Shown here one piece after another: positions 1-9,435 of a DNA stretch of 45,705 nucleotides (position 1 is the first letter of the stretch; each line of letters begins with the position of its first letter). The position numbers and the translations under genes were made by a program. The stretch covers positions 1 to 45,705 of the forward strand of contig NZ_NJFZ01000044.1 of assembly GCF_002270355.1 (NCBI RefSeq). The letters run 5' to 3'. The notes below the pieces were generated by a model, which ran no database searches, was not told the DNA's origin, and was given only the letters and a program-made list of their open reading frames with translations. Source of the DNA: Flectobacillus sp. BAB-3569 (GTDB taxonomy: Bacteria > Bacteroidota > Bacteroidia > Cytophagales > Spirosomataceae).

Positions 1-774
1 GCAAGCAATGATCTTCCAAAGTAACTTCCAGTAGAATAAGGATTGAAACATCAAATATTTTCCATATTTCTAAAAAAATAATAGCTTCCAAAGTAACTTC
101 CAGTAGAATAAGGATTGAAACCTGGAGAAAACCTAAAGCAAAGAGATAATGAATTAGACTTCCAAAGTAACTTCCAGTAGAATAAGGATTGAAACAGAGA
201 TTGACGTTACGTTAAGAACGAACCCTGCGAGACTTCCAAAGTAACTTCCAGTAGAATAAGGATTGAAACACACTGAATCATCATTACCACAACCAACTGT
301 AAGTTCTCTTCCAAAGTAACTTCCAGTAGAATAAGGATTGAAACTAAAATGATGAAAGAGGGTGTTGTTACCTTCTTTAACTTCCAGAGTAACTTCCAGT
401 AGAATAAGGATTGAAACGAAGAAAGAAAAGAAAGAACAACCTGATCCTGCTGATGCTTCCAGAGTAACTTCCAGTAGAATAAGGATTGAAACTCAGCTCG
501 TGAGGAAATTGAGCCACAATTGCTTGATCCTCCAGAGTAACTTCCAGTAGAATAAGGATTGAAACCGAGTTTGAGTTGTTTTACCAGCTTCGATTGCAGA
601 TCTTCCAAAGTAACTTCCAATAGAATAAGGATTGAAACGGTACTTTTCTGCAATATCAGCTGGTGCGTTCCATAATCTTCCAGAGTAACTTCCATTAGAA
701 TAAGGATTGAAACAATGCCTCTTCTTGGTCGTAGAGTTTTTCCTGAGTAACCTCCATTAGAATAAGAATTAAAC
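1..774 (+). CRISPR. CRISPR array 1 (trailer end, 11 repeats)
   Basis: Eleven 37-nt repeats start at 13, 85, 159, 233, 308, 381, 456, 529, 602, 677 and 738. Each begins CTTCCA(A/G)AG and ends ATAAGGATTGAAAC. Spacers are 35-38 nt, except the last at 24 nt. The final repeat (738-774) is degenerate and the three before it carry extra changes (CCAATAG, CCATTAG, a 5' substitution). Decay at this end marks it as the trailer, so the leader lies to the left, outside the window. The repeat is the same family as the array at 44114-45705. The ATTGAAAC end is the usual 8-nt crRNA 5' tag of Cas6-processed type I-B and III arrays. The array may serve the adjacent csm operon, the type I-B system, or both. 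Confidence 0.97.
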
Positions 775-918
775 CCTCCATTTCTGGTACAAGCTACCCA
801 CCCATCACAATGTAAAGTCACTTCAATTATTAATATAAATTATACTTGTACCGTTTATTAAAGTTTATTTTTAAATCTCATATTAAGTAAAAGGTACATA
901 TTGCTGTATTTTATTGCA

Positions 919-953
919 GTGTAATTATTTTACACTAACCTTTTGTTCCTTTG
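919..953 (+). promoter_or_regulatory. Operator and promoter of the cas6-csm operon
   Basis: GTGTAA-TTATT-TTACAC at 919-935 is an inverted repeat. Its end lies 18 nt before the end of a TTCCTTTG box at 946-953, which resembles the Bacteroidota TAnnTTTG -7 element. The same operator with the same spacing is found at 11897-11931 and 20806-20840. It occupies the place where the -33 box would be, so it may be bound by an activator or a repressor. The rest of the 775-1135 gap is AT-rich DNA in which I see no gene. Confidence 0.7.
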
Positions 954-1135
954 TGAAAATTGATGAAGGTTAAGAAAAAATCTTGAAGGAAGGAATGGAA
1001 TGAAATTTGTCAATGACCGTTTAATAAGATTTTTTAAAAATCCTGATTCAATACTTGTGAATCACAAATAAATCTTAAACATTGCGAGATGCACTTGCAT
1101 TATTAACTCACCTCCCAATCACAACCTATCCAAAT

Positions 1136-1807
1136 ATGAGTTTGAAAATTCGATACCTAAAAATACAATTCGAAGCCTCTATTAAACCGTTCGAATTACC
1201 TGCCTTCCGTGGAGCTGTTATCAAATGTGCTGGTCGCGAGAACATCCATTTTCATAATCATCTCGGCGATGGTTATTTGTATGGCTATCCCGTTATCCAA
1301 TACAAAATGATTGGAGGTTCTCCTTCACTTATCTGTGTCGACTATGGCGTTGATGAGGTTCATCATTTCTTCGAGAAAAACCGTAGTAAAGTTACCATCT
1401 CTGATCGAGAGGTTTCATTAGCCGTAAAAAGCATCTCGATGCAACAATATCAGATGCAAGTTTGGGAAAACACCTTTGATTATAGACTCAAAAACTGGTT
1501 AGCCATCAACCAAGAGAATCACAAAAAGTATAATCAACTCAGCAATGACATTGATCGGATTACCTTTTTAGAAAAAGTTTTGGTCGGCAATATCCTCTCT
1601 TTTGCCAAAGGAATCAAATGGTTTATCGACAAAGAAGTCAAAGTGCGTATAGACAGTATAGTGAGCACTCGAACTGTCCCTTACAAAGAACAACGCCTCT
1701 TAGCCTTCGACATCAATTTCAAAACAAACGTCTTCTTACCAGACCATTTAGGTATTGGGAAAGGAATTAGTTTGGGCTTTGGAACGGTGACTCGGGAGAG
1801 GAAATAA
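1136..1807 (+). CDS. cas6: Cas6 endoribonuclease of the type III-A locus
   Basis: Cas6 cleaves pre-crRNA within the repeat to give crRNAs with an 8-nt 5' tag. The protein (about 223 aa from the ATG at 1136) has the Bacteroidota Cas6 pattern: an N-terminal half with FRGAVIKCAGRENIHFHNH and YPVIQYK, a middle NWLAINQENHKKY, and the C-terminal glycine-rich loop GIGKGISLGFGTV. A TTG at 1082 would add 18 residues unlike the family, so the ATG at 1136 is preferred. It is the first gene after the operator at 919-953 and precedes csm1 by 46 nt. A second Cas6 is at 41017-41679; the two share the overall pattern (YPLVQYK, ALNQENHQKY, GIGKSVARGFGTL) but differ widely. Which arrays each one processes cannot be told from sequence alone. 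Confidence 0.9.
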   Translation: MSLKIRYLKIQFEASIKPFELPAFRGAVIKCAGRENIHFHNHLGDGYLYGYPVIQYKMIGGSPSLICVDYGVDEVHHFFEKNRSKVTISDREVSLAVKSISMQQYQMQVWENTFDYRLKNWLAINQENHKKYNQLSNDIDRITFLEKVLVGNILSFAKGIKWFIDKEVKVRIDSIVSTRTVPYKEQRLLAFDINFKTNVFLPDHLGIGKGISLGFGTVTRERK

Positions 1808-1853
1808 GGAGAAATAGTTGACATGAGATTCTAAGAACATAAATACAAAATAT

Positions 1854-3059
1854 ATGAATGAGCTTAAGCGACAACAAATTTATTTGGCAGCTTTATTACA
1901 TGACATAGGTAAGTTTTACCAGAGGGCGGATGTATCATATTACAACTCCACTCATTTGGCAAAATATCCTTTTGTTGTTAAGAATGCTGATAATATTTGT
2001 CCTACTTCCCAAGAAGGTTATTTTAAGTATCAACACGTTATTTGGACTCAACTATTTTTTGAGGAAAACTTAGCTTTATTTGAAAAATTAGGCGTGTATG
2101 ATAGAAGTAGTTCAGACAATTTAGTAAATGTGTCTATTTATCACCACAAGCCTACATCAAAATTACAGGCTTTTATTCAATTAGCGGATTGGTGGGCAAG
2201 TGGAATTGATAGAACAACCTCCGAATATCAAGAAGAAGACAAAGTAAAAAGAGGGAAACTTAAATTTAAAGAAGAACCTTTAATCAGCATTTTTGGAAAT
2301 TTATTGGTTAATAATAAAGAAAACAAAGCCAGTAAAACGGCTTTTAGTTTACGTAAATTATCATTAAACAGAATTTTTCCAACAGCAGAAAAATATCAAA
2401 CAGGCGTTTCTCAAGCCGAATACGCAGAGCTATGGCATGAGTTCAATAATGAGTTTAAGACTTTACCTATAGATTCGCTTGGTGTATTCAACACTTCTTT
2501 ACATTACTTGCTTAAAAAGTATTGTTGGTGTATTCCTGCATCGACGATTGACTTTGCTGATAATAGCTTATTTGACCATTTAAAAATAACGGCTGCAATA
2601 GCTCAATGTTTATACGACTATCATTCTGAATACACTACGGCTTTCAATTATGATAAAAAACTTATACTTCAAAAAGGGCATTCACCTTTATTACTCTTAT
2701 GCGTAGATACTTCTGGTATTCAAAAGTTTATTTATGACATTTCATCTAAATATGCTTCCAAAAGCTTAAAAGGTCGTTCCTTCTCACTTCAATTAATGTT
2801 AGACGAAATTGCAAGCGAAGTGATTCGTATTACCAAAACTACCCTAAGTCATATTATTTATAGTAGTGGGGGAAAGTTTTTTATGTTACTTCCAAATACG
2901 ACCGAAGTAAAGAAGGCACTCACTGAAATAGAAGAGAAAATTAAAAAAGAACTTTGGGAGAAGTACAAAGGCAATATTTATGTGTGCATAGGCTTTGAAG
3001 CTTTTGCTTTTGACTTGAAAAAAAATCTGTCATTATCGAAAATGAACACAAAACTTTAG
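1854..3059 (+). CDS. csm1: Csm1/Cas10, N-terminal part (reading frame broken)
   Basis: Cas10 is the large subunit of the Csm complex; its HD domain cuts ssDNA and its palm domain makes cyclic oligoadenylates. This frame carries the HD domain (LLHDIGKF, His16-Asp17), YHHKP near residue 102 and LADWWASG, and the first palm-like domain (CVDTSGIQKFIYDISS). It ends at a TAG at 3057-3059, shortly after an A8 run at 3018-3025. Adding one base to that run makes the frame continue into the downstream ORF, which carries GGDD. The two parts together give about 857 aa, a normal Cas10 length. The cause may be a true frameshift, a sequencing error in a homopolymer, or transcriptional slippage on the A run. 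Confidence 0.88.
   Translation: MNELKRQQIYLAALLHDIGKFYQRADVSYYNSTHLAKYPFVVKNADNICPTSQEGYFKYQHVIWTQLFFEENLALFEKLGVYDRSSSDNLVNVSIYHHKPTSKLQAFIQLADWWASGIDRTTSEYQEEDKVKRGKLKFKEEPLISIFGNLLVNNKENKASKTAFSLRKLSLNRIFPTAEKYQTGVSQAEYAELWHEFNNEFKTLPIDSLGVFNTSLHYLLKKYCWCIPASTIDFADNSLFDHLKITAAIAQCLYDYHSEYTTAFNYDKKLILQKGHSPLLLLCVDTSGIQKFIYDISSKYASKSLKGRSFSLQLMLDEIASEVIRITKTTLSHIIYSSGGKFFMLLPNTTEVKKALTEIEEKIKKELWEKYKGNIYVCIGFEAFAFDLKKNLSLSKMNTKL
3018..3025 (+). other. A8 run: frameshift site in csm1
   Basis: Eight consecutive A residues follow GACTTG. In the upstream frame the gene stops at 3057. With one more A the next codons read KKSVIIENEHKTLGDLW, and the frame stays open through 3386 to the csm1 stop at 4426. 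An A8-A9 tract is a known type of site for RNA-polymerase slippage and for sequencing indels, so the break may be real, an error, or bypassed at expression. Confidence 0.85.
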
Positions 3060-3385
3060 GAGACTTATGGAAAAAAGTAAGTGAAAAAACGGCTGAAAAA
3101 AAATACCAGAAGTTTAAAAATCTATTACTTGATGATTTCGACAATCTATTTAATGATGAAGGTTTTGGTCAAGGAGGACAAAGTGCTATTTGTTCAGTAA
3201 CTGGTGAAGAAACGGAAAAAGTCACAGAAATAGATGAAGATGTAAAAATTTCCCCTCAAGTACAAGAACAAAAGGAAATCGGACAAGCCTTAGCAAAAAA
3301 TGACTATATCATATTTTCAAACCATCGTCAGCCAAACTTAAAGGTTAACAGTTATGGGTCTTTAGTTGGTCGAAACTATTGGTTA

Positions 3386-4426
3386 TTGACAAACAAAGAT
3401 TTAGTACAAACTGAAAATACAGAAGTATGCTTGACGGTAAAAATTGAGATAAACTTTATCAAACCACAAAGTACAAGTACAAAAAATATCGCATACTCTT
3501 ACCGTTTTTATGGTGGTAACGAAGTTGCTTTTGATAAAAAGGGGAAAGCAAAAAACTTTGAGCAATTGGCTGGAATAGATAGAGAAGACAATGAAAATGA
3601 TAATTCTCCCATTGTGAAAAGCGAATGTACTGGTTCTTTCAACAGGCTGGCAATTTTACGCATGGATGTTGACGGCTTAGGGCAAATTTTCATCAAAGGA
3701 TTTAATAAAGAAACTGCTTCTTTTTCTGCTTATGCTACATTGTCGGGACAATTAGACTGGTTTTTTAGTGGTTACTTAAATACGATTCGTTCAAAAGAAG
3801 ATTACAAAGATTGGGTAAATATTATTTATTCGGGTGGAGATGATGTTTTTGCTGTAGGACGTTGGGATAAAACCATTGCTTTTGCCGAAGAAATACAAAG
3901 CGAATTTAAGCTATTTACTGGACGAGAAGATATAACGGTTTCGGCTGGTATTAGCATTGTTACACCAAAATTTCCTATTGCCAAAGGAGCAGATTTAGCT
4001 GGTGAAGCCGAACATTTAGCAAAAGACTTTAAACGACTTGATAAAAGAGAAAAAGATGCCTTGTGTCTTTTTGGTATTGCTGTGGGTTGGGAAGAATTTA
4101 AAATAATCAAAGATATTAAAGACTTTTGGCTCGAACACTTAGAGGGAGAAAATCCAATTCTTTCTCGTGGTTTACTACAAAAAGTATTTACATGGTATGC
4201 AATTTCTAAAAGAAAAGACAAAAACGAAAATCCCAATCTATCTTGGAAATGGAATACGGCTTATTCTTTGAAACGCTATGAAGTAAAAGACAATAAGAAA
4301 AAAAATGATGCTTTAAAAATGATTGAAATAGCCTTGCTATGCAATCAATTTGGAGGTAAACCAATTCGATTTGATGTATTTGTGGTAGCCTCTCGTTGGG
4401 CTGAATTGATTTTAAGAGATAAATAA
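3386..4426 (+). CDS. csm1: Csm1/Cas10, C-terminal part with GGDD palm domain
   Basis: This is the second part of Cas10. Its reading frame is actually open from about 3026; the TTG at 3386 is simply the first permitted start and is probably not used. The stretch 3026-3385 encodes AICSVTGEE, resembling the degenerate zinc-finger linker of Csm1, and NYWLLTNK. Within the annotated part are RMDVDGLG and YSGGDDVFAVG (GGDD at 3833-3844), the cyclase motif of palm domain 2, followed by TVSAGISIV and the C-terminal helical D4 region. Intact GGDD plus a Csm6 gene in the same operon argues for cyclic-oligoadenylate signalling, provided full-length Cas10 is made across the A8 run. Confidence 0.88.
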   Translation: MTNKDLVQTENTEVCLTVKIEINFIKPQSTSTKNIAYSYRFYGGNEVAFDKKGKAKNFEQLAGIDREDNENDNSPIVKSECTGSFNRLAILRMDVDGLGQIFIKGFNKETASFSAYATLSGQLDWFFSGYLNTIRSKEDYKDWVNIIYSGGDDVFAVGRWDKTIAFAEEIQSEFKLFTGREDITVSAGISIVTPKFPIAKGADLAGEAEHLAKDFKRLDKREKDALCLFGIAVGWEEFKIIKDIKDFWLEHLEGENPILSRGLLQKVFTWYAISKRKDKNENPNLSWKWNTAYSLKRYEVKDNKKKNDALKMIEIALLCNQFGGKPIRFDVFVVASRWAELILRDK

Positions 4427-4473
4427 ATGAAGTAAATATTACATAAATATTTTGATTTAAAGAAGCAATTAAT

Positions 4474-4833
4474 ATGAAACAAACTTTAGAAGATATGCTA
4501 TCCAATGGCATAAAAGACCTTAGTGCATTAGAAGACTTAGGTAAGGATTTAAAAGAGATTAAAACTACTCAGATTAGAAAATTTTTTGGCTCGATGAGAC
4601 AAATTCAAGCAGACTTTGGTAACCGAAGTGGTGAGATTATTATGCTTGAACCTCGTTTAGCTTACGCAAAAGGAAAAGCAAAAAAGGAAAGTCAACCCGG
4701 GCTTGATAAATTGTATAAATCTTTAAGTCCCCTCATAAAAAAAATAGATAACGATAAAGCAAAGTTTGATTCGTTTGTGAGAATTGTAGAAGCCATCGTT
4801 GCTTATCATAAATATTATGGAGGTCAAGAATAA
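4474..4833 (+). CDS. csm2: Csm2, small subunit of the Csm complex
   Basis: Csm2 is the small helical subunit along the inner filament of the type III-A complex, next to the target RNA. The 119-aa protein shows the family marks: TTQIRKFFG in the middle, MLEPRLAYAKGK (residues about 66-77), and the C-terminal EAIVAYHKYYGG. Length is typical for Csm2. It lies 47 nt after csm1 and 30 nt before csm3, in the same operon. The ATG at 4474 is preceded by an AT-rich stretch with no clear ribosome binding site, as usual in this phylum. Confidence 0.93.
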   Translation: MKQTLEDMLSNGIKDLSALEDLGKDLKEIKTTQIRKFFGSMRQIQADFGNRSGEIIMLEPRLAYAKGKAKKESQPGLDKLYKSLSPLIKKIDNDKAKFDSFVRIVEAIVAYHKYYGGQE

Positions 4834-4863
4834 TCCTTTAAAACCCAACTTAATTTTAATAAA

Positions 4864-5550
4864 ATGAAACTCGTAGAAAAAATCATCATAAAAGGTACTT
4901 TAACCTTATTGTCTGGCTTACACATTGGCGATAGCAAAGAAAATGTAGAAATCGGTGGCGTTGATAGTCCCGTAGTTCGAAGAAAGGATAATAATCAACC
5001 TTATATTCCGGGTAGTTCACTAAAAGGGAAAATCCGAAGCCTTTTAGAAGTAGCTATGGGAGAAGGTATTAACTCAAAAGGAGAGACTTCTTTTGATTAT
5101 GATAATTATTCCACTGATAATGGAAAATTATTAGCTACGCTTTTTGGCTCTGCGGGAAACAATGGAAAACCTTCTCGTTTACTTGTTAGAGATGCTTCAA
5201 TGACTGAAAAAAGCAGTAAAGCTTTTTATGACTCGGAGTTTACTGATATGCCTTATACGGAAGTAAAATTTGAAAATGTAATTAATCGTCTTACAGGAAC
5301 AGCAGAACATCCTCGCCAAATTGAACGTGTGCCTGCTGGGGCTGTATTTAACATTGAATTTGTTATTAACGTAATGGACGATGCCGATGCTAATAAATTC
5401 ATTGCTCTATTAAAATCTGGTATCGAATTATTAGAGGATGATTATTTAGGAGGAAGTGGTACACGTGGTTATGGTCAGGTGAAAATTGAAACAGACATAG
5501 ATTCTCCTAATCGGAAAACAGTAGATACTTACCTAAACGGTTTAGCGTAA
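4864..5550 (+). CDS. csm3: Csm3, backbone RAMP and target-RNA nuclease
   Basis: Csm3 (Cas7 family) forms the crRNA-binding backbone and cuts target RNA every 6 nt. The 228-aa protein has the typical N-terminus GLHIGDSKENVEIGGVDSPV; Asp34 in GGVDSPV is the predicted catalytic aspartate and His20 the conserved histidine. PYIPGSSLKGKIRSLLE and the C-terminal GGSGTRGYGQVKI glycine-rich loop are also present. Its TAA stop shares its last A with the ATG of csm4 (TAATG), which suggests translational coupling. Confidence 0.96.
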   Translation: MKLVEKIIIKGTLTLLSGLHIGDSKENVEIGGVDSPVVRRKDNNQPYIPGSSLKGKIRSLLEVAMGEGINSKGETSFDYDNYSTDNGKLLATLFGSAGNNGKPSRLLVRDASMTEKSSKAFYDSEFTDMPYTEVKFENVINRLTGTAEHPRQIERVPAGAVFNIEFVINVMDDADANKFIALLKSGIELLEDDYLGGSGTRGYGQVKIETDIDSPNRKTVDTYLNGLA

Positions 5551-6563
5551 TGAAAAAAAGCCTTGATGTTATATATTTTGAGTTTACGACCCCACTCCAT
5601 ATCAGCAATGCTCGTGCTGATTATGGAGTGAGTGAGCGAACGATTCATTCCGATACGCTTTATGCTGCCATTATGCAATCGTGGGCATTTTTAGGTAAGG
5701 AAGAATGGATAACCAAAGAAGTAAGCTTTACGCTCAGTAGCTTGTTTCCTTATACTATTGATAAAACAACCAAACAGAAAGTTCACTTTTTTACTAAACC
5801 GTTTTTTCAAGCTCCCAGAAATAGCTCAACGGAAATGGCAACGGAAGATGCAAAAAAATTCAAAAAGATAAAGTATGTTGATACTTTTCATTTTGAAAAA
5901 TACATCAACAAACAAGCTATTGATACGGGTGTAGATGCAATAAAAGGCAATTACCAAGTAGCAAAAAACATCAATATCAATCCTAACTTTATCAGTTCGG
6001 AAGTTCAACCTCGTATCATAAGACCAAGAAATGAATCGGAAGATACAAAGCCATTTTATGCTGAGAAGCTGTTTTTTGAGAAAGGTTCAGGAATGTACTG
6101 CTTATGTAATTTTGAAAATGAACAAACAAGAAATCGAGTAAAGGCAGCCTTGGCGTTATTAGCAGACAATGGTTTAGGCACTGACCGAGGTATTGGTAAT
6201 GGTTGTTTTAATCTATCCTTTGGTAAAATTACGTTAGATATTCCTAATAGCAGTCAGTTTGCCATGAACCTATCACTTTTTTGTCCCGAAAGTAAAGAGG
6301 CTTTAGTTTCATTACTGAATGATGAAAAAGTACGTTACGAAATCACCAAACGTGGTGGCTGGATTTCTGAACCTCACAATACTTATCGTAAACGTTCAAT
6401 TTATATGTTTCAAGAAGGTTCTGTATTTAGCCGAACAAGTACTACTATTTTTTCAATGGGTAAAACAGTGAATTTAAAACCTTCAAATGAACTATTACCT
6501 ACAAAGATTGATAATCCTATATGGCGAGTTGGTAAATCACTTTTTATCCCTGTTTTGATATGA
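5550..6563 (+). CDS. csm4: Csm4, crRNA 5'-tag binding RAMP
   Basis: Csm4 (Cas5 family) caps the Csm complex at the crRNA 5' tag and contacts Cas10. The 337-aa protein begins YFEFTTPLHISNARADYG, has ERTIHSDTLYAAIMQSW (residues about 30-46), and the glycine-rich loop NGLGTDRGIGNGCF near residue 211. WISEPHNTYRKRSIYMF is a typical Csm4 C-terminal segment. It starts inside the csm3 stop codon and overlaps csm5 by 4 nt (ATGA), so csm3-4-5 are tightly coupled. Confidence 0.94.
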   Translation: MKKSLDVIYFEFTTPLHISNARADYGVSERTIHSDTLYAAIMQSWAFLGKEEWITKEVSFTLSSLFPYTIDKTTKQKVHFFTKPFFQAPRNSSTEMATEDAKKFKKIKYVDTFHFEKYINKQAIDTGVDAIKGNYQVAKNININPNFISSEVQPRIIRPRNESEDTKPFYAEKLFFEKGSGMYCLCNFENEQTRNRVKAALALLADNGLGTDRGIGNGCFNLSFGKITLDIPNSSQFAMNLSLFCPESKEALVSLLNDEKVRYEITKRGGWISEPHNTYRKRSIYMFQEGSVFSRTSTTIFSMGKTVNLKPSNELLPTKIDNPIWRVGKSLFIPVLI

Positions 6564-8104
6564 TAAAGGTAAAAGATAGCATCGTTTCTCAAACGTTTGA
6601 AGTAGAAATCCTTACACCTACACATATTGGAGGTGCAAGTGAAAACCATTGGCAAAATGGCTTAGATTTTATTATCAAAGACGATAAAACTTGGATTTTA
6701 GATTTTAAAGAACTATCTAAGTTTATTGATAGCTCTCAATTAGCCATTATTCTATCTCGTGCAGATACAACTCAAACGCTTGAAAAGAGCTTAGATGCTA
6801 AGAAAGTCCAAGAAGCATCTTGGAAAAGCTTTGATGCTAATATGAATAGTTTAGACATCAAACGCCATATTTTTAATGGATTTGATGGAAAACCTTATAT
6901 TCCAGGTAGTTCAATCAAAGGAGCGATTAGTTCTATTCTGCTAAATTATTTTTATAGAAATAGCACACAAGTATTTCAAAAAAACGGTAAAGTTTCAGAG
7001 CAAGTCTTAGGAAATTTTGAAAACTCCGTTATGCGATTTTTCCAATTCACGGACATTCATTTTACAGACACTTTTTTGACTAATACAAAAATATTTAACC
7101 TTCAAAAAAATGATGGGAAAAATTGGGCTGGTGGTTGGAAACATGGAAAAGATAAAACTGATTCAACTTTTAAAGAAACAGGGTTTACCACCATTTATGA
7201 GTCTTTAAAAACTTTCAGTAGAGGAAATCTAATGCTTTCGTTTAAAAAAGGTATCATTGAGCAGTTGTATGCGGAAGCTTTGAAAAATAATAAGATTAAA
7301 TTACCTCCAACACATACAGCAGCGTGGCTTACTAAAAACCCAACGGAACAACTTTGCCAAATTATCAATACACATACATTAAGTATGTTGAAAAAGGAGA
7401 TTGCTTTTTTCGAGAATTATCAAATTGATGATAATACAGGAAGGGTTTTATCTAAGTTAAATGACCTGAAAAACAAAGTTGAAAGACTGCAAAACAGTTC
7501 TAAAGAATGTATTTTGAGGTTATCGGCTGGTTCTGGCTTTCATAGTATTACGGGCGACTGGCAGTATGATGATTATTATGAAGTAATTGGTGTTTGGACG
7601 GAAGAGGATTCAAGAAATAAGTTGTGTAAAAAAGGTGATGTTGGAAAACAAAAATATAAATCCAGAAAATTAGCATTTGAAAAAGATACTAAGGGCGGAT
7701 GGATATTTCAACCTATGGGCTTTATCAAACTAACGTTGTTAGATGAAGAAACTATTTTGAAACGCCAGCAACAAGAAGCTATTGAAAAGGAATTCGTTCA
7801 ACAAAGAGCCATTGAAGAAGCAAAAGCAGAAGCCGAACGTTTGGAAAGAGAAAGAATAGAAAAAGAAGAGGCTAAGAAACCTAAAATGTATGAGGGTGCA
7901 ATCACCAAAAACTTAGAGGTTGATGCAGAAGTAATAGAAAGTGGAAAACCAAACAAAGTAAAAATCTACGTAAAAGGGTATGAAGATAAAAAAATTGAAA
8001 TGACAGAATCTGCTCCACAGCCTAAAGGATATGTTTGTAGAGTTGCAATGGTTATTGAAAAAGGTAAAATTCAAAGAGTTAGACATTTAAAACCCAAACA
8101 GTAA
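6560..8104 (+). CDS. csm5: Csm5, with a charged C-terminal extension
   Basis: Csm5 is the Cas7-like subunit at the crRNA 3' end of the type III-A complex. Family marks are LTPTHIGGASENHWQNGLDF near the N-terminus, PYIPGSSIKGAISSILL (about 113-129), LRLSAGSGFHSITGDW (about 314-329) and GGWIFQPMGFIKL near 384. After about residue 395 comes an extra part of about 120 aa: a highly charged, probably coiled-coil stretch rich in Glu, Lys and Arg, then a small predicted beta-rich domain ending RVRHLKPKQ. The total of 514 aa is longer than the usual 350-400. The gene overlaps csm4 by 4 nt and is followed by csm6 after 2 nt. Confidence 0.94.
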   Translation: MIKVKDSIVSQTFEVEILTPTHIGGASENHWQNGLDFIIKDDKTWILDFKELSKFIDSSQLAIILSRADTTQTLEKSLDAKKVQEASWKSFDANMNSLDIKRHIFNGFDGKPYIPGSSIKGAISSILLNYFYRNSTQVFQKNGKVSEQVLGNFENSVMRFFQFTDIHFTDTFLTNTKIFNLQKNDGKNWAGGWKHGKDKTDSTFKETGFTTIYESLKTFSRGNLMLSFKKGIIEQLYAEALKNNKIKLPPTHTAAWLTKNPTEQLCQIINTHTLSMLKKEIAFFENYQIDDNTGRVLSKLNDLKNKVERLQNSSKECILRLSAGSGFHSITGDWQYDDYYEVIGVWTEEDSRNKLCKKGDVGKQKYKSRKLAFEKDTKGGWIFQPMGFIKLTLLDEETILKRQQQEAIEKEFVQQRAIEEAKAEAERLERERIEKEEAKKPKMYEGAITKNLEVDAEVIESGKPNKVKIYVKGYEDKKIEMTESAPQPKGYVCRVAMVIEKGKIQRVRHLKPKQ

Positions 8105-8106
8105 TT

Positions 8107-9435
8107 ATGGAAAATTATTTGGTGTTGACAGTTGGAACGAGAGACATTCAAGTAAATGATAAGGATTTACAAAAATCATTAAACGAGGATGAAATATTAG
8201 CATTAAAGAATCCTTACAATAGTCAATTTATGGCTCGCCCATTAGGGGAATTAATAGAACGAAATTTTTCTAAATTTCAAAACATAATCCATACACCTAT
8301 AATAGCACCATTAATCCAATATTTAGTAGATTATAATATTGTTATTAACAAGGTATTTATTATATCCACAGATCAACCTCATGATGTTGAATCTAAATAT
8401 CGGAATAACGATTCTGTATTCTTTGGAAAAATTATTGCAAGAATACTACGAAATAAGTTACCTCAAGGAGTACATATATCTATGAATGAAGTTCTCATAA
8501 CCGAGAATGTGACTTTTTTAGATGAGATGTATAGATTCTTTAGTGAAAGTGATTTAATTAAAGAAATAGAACAAAATAATAATAGTATTAACTCTGTTTT
8601 TTTATTGAATCAAGGGGGGATCGATGCTATCAACACAGGATTGATGCTTAATATTATTAAAGCATCAAATATTAAGCTTAGACACTTTACAGTTGATGAA
8701 AGAACAAAATTTTCGTTTGAACTAGATTTTGCCAAATCAATTTTAGCGGAGAGTGAACATCAGAAAGCAAGTGCATTACTTCGTCATTATGATTATGCTG
8801 CAATTAAGTATCTATCAGTAAAAAATGAAGCAAAAGCCATAGCAAAATATGCCGAATGTAGATTACACTTTAATTTCTCTGAAGCTAAGAGGCTTTTAAA
8901 TGAACTTAGCACACAACACAGGAAATTCTCTATGGAAAATATTACACAACTTAATTTACTAACATCAGATAATGTAAATAAAGACCTTTACCTCATTCGA
9001 GAGTTATATATTAACGCTAGAATTAAATTTGATCAGGAATCTTATGTAGACTTTCTTTTAAGATTTTTTAGAATACATGAATTTATGGTTCAGTATGAAT
9101 TATCTAAGTATTTAGACTTTGAAATTAAATATAATACTTGGGTTAAAGATATACATGAATTGATGGGAAAAAACACAAAATTGAAAAATCATTTAATGAC
9201 TTCCAAGCATGATAAAAAACCTTTAAATTTTGAGGTACTTAATATACCTACATCTTTATCCATACTTGAGTTTTATAAACACCCTGAATTTTTATTTTTA
9301 AAAAGTTTAAGAGGACTTTCAGAATTAAGAAATAAATCTATAGGAGCACATGACTTTGAGCCTGTTTCAAGGAACTTAATAGAGTCTGCTTTATTAAATA
9401 GAGGATATTCAATAAATACTTTTTTTGAAAAATAG
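8107..9435 (+). CDS. csm6: Csm6-like CARF-HEPN ribonuclease
   Basis: Csm6 enzymes are activated by cyclic oligoadenylates from Cas10 and cut RNA without sequence specificity. The N-terminus (LVLTVGTRDIQV) and LLNQGGIDAINTGLML near residue 173 fit a CARF domain. The C-terminal half is alpha-helical and carries RNKSIGAH (Arg408-His415), an R-x6-H HEPN active-site motif. Length of 442 aa is usual for Csm6. It starts 2 nt after csm5, so it belongs to the same operon. The pairing with GGDD-bearing Csm1 supports signalling function. Other CARF-HEPN families could look similar. Confidence 0.87.
   Translation: MENYLVLTVGTRDIQVNDKDLQKSLNEDEILALKNPYNSQFMARPLGELIERNFSKFQNIIHTPIIAPLIQYLVDYNIVINKVFIISTDQPHDVESKYRNNDSVFFGKIIARILRNKLPQGVHISMNEVLITENVTFLDEMYRFFSESDLIKEIEQNNNSINSVFLLNQGGIDAINTGLMLNIIKASNIKLRHFTVDERTKFSFELDFAKSILAESEHQKASALLRHYDYAAIKYLSVKNEAKAIAKYAECRLHFNFSEAKRLLNELSTQHRKFSMENITQLNLLTSDNVNKDLYLIRELYINARIKFDQESYVDFLLRFFRIHEFMVQYELSKYLDFEIKYNTWVKDIHELMGKNTKLKNHLMTSKHDKKPLNFEVLNIPTSLSILEFYKHPEFLFLKSLRGLSELRNKSIGAHDFEPVSRNLIESALLNRGYSINTFFEK

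Noticed and set aside
207-821. 204-aa minus-strand ORF across array 1 with repeated VSILILLEVTLE
   Set aside because: The repeated peptide is the translated CRISPR repeat. The same holds for minus-strand ORFs at 44106-45193 and plus-strand ORFs at 362-550, 19402-19602 and 20081-20521.
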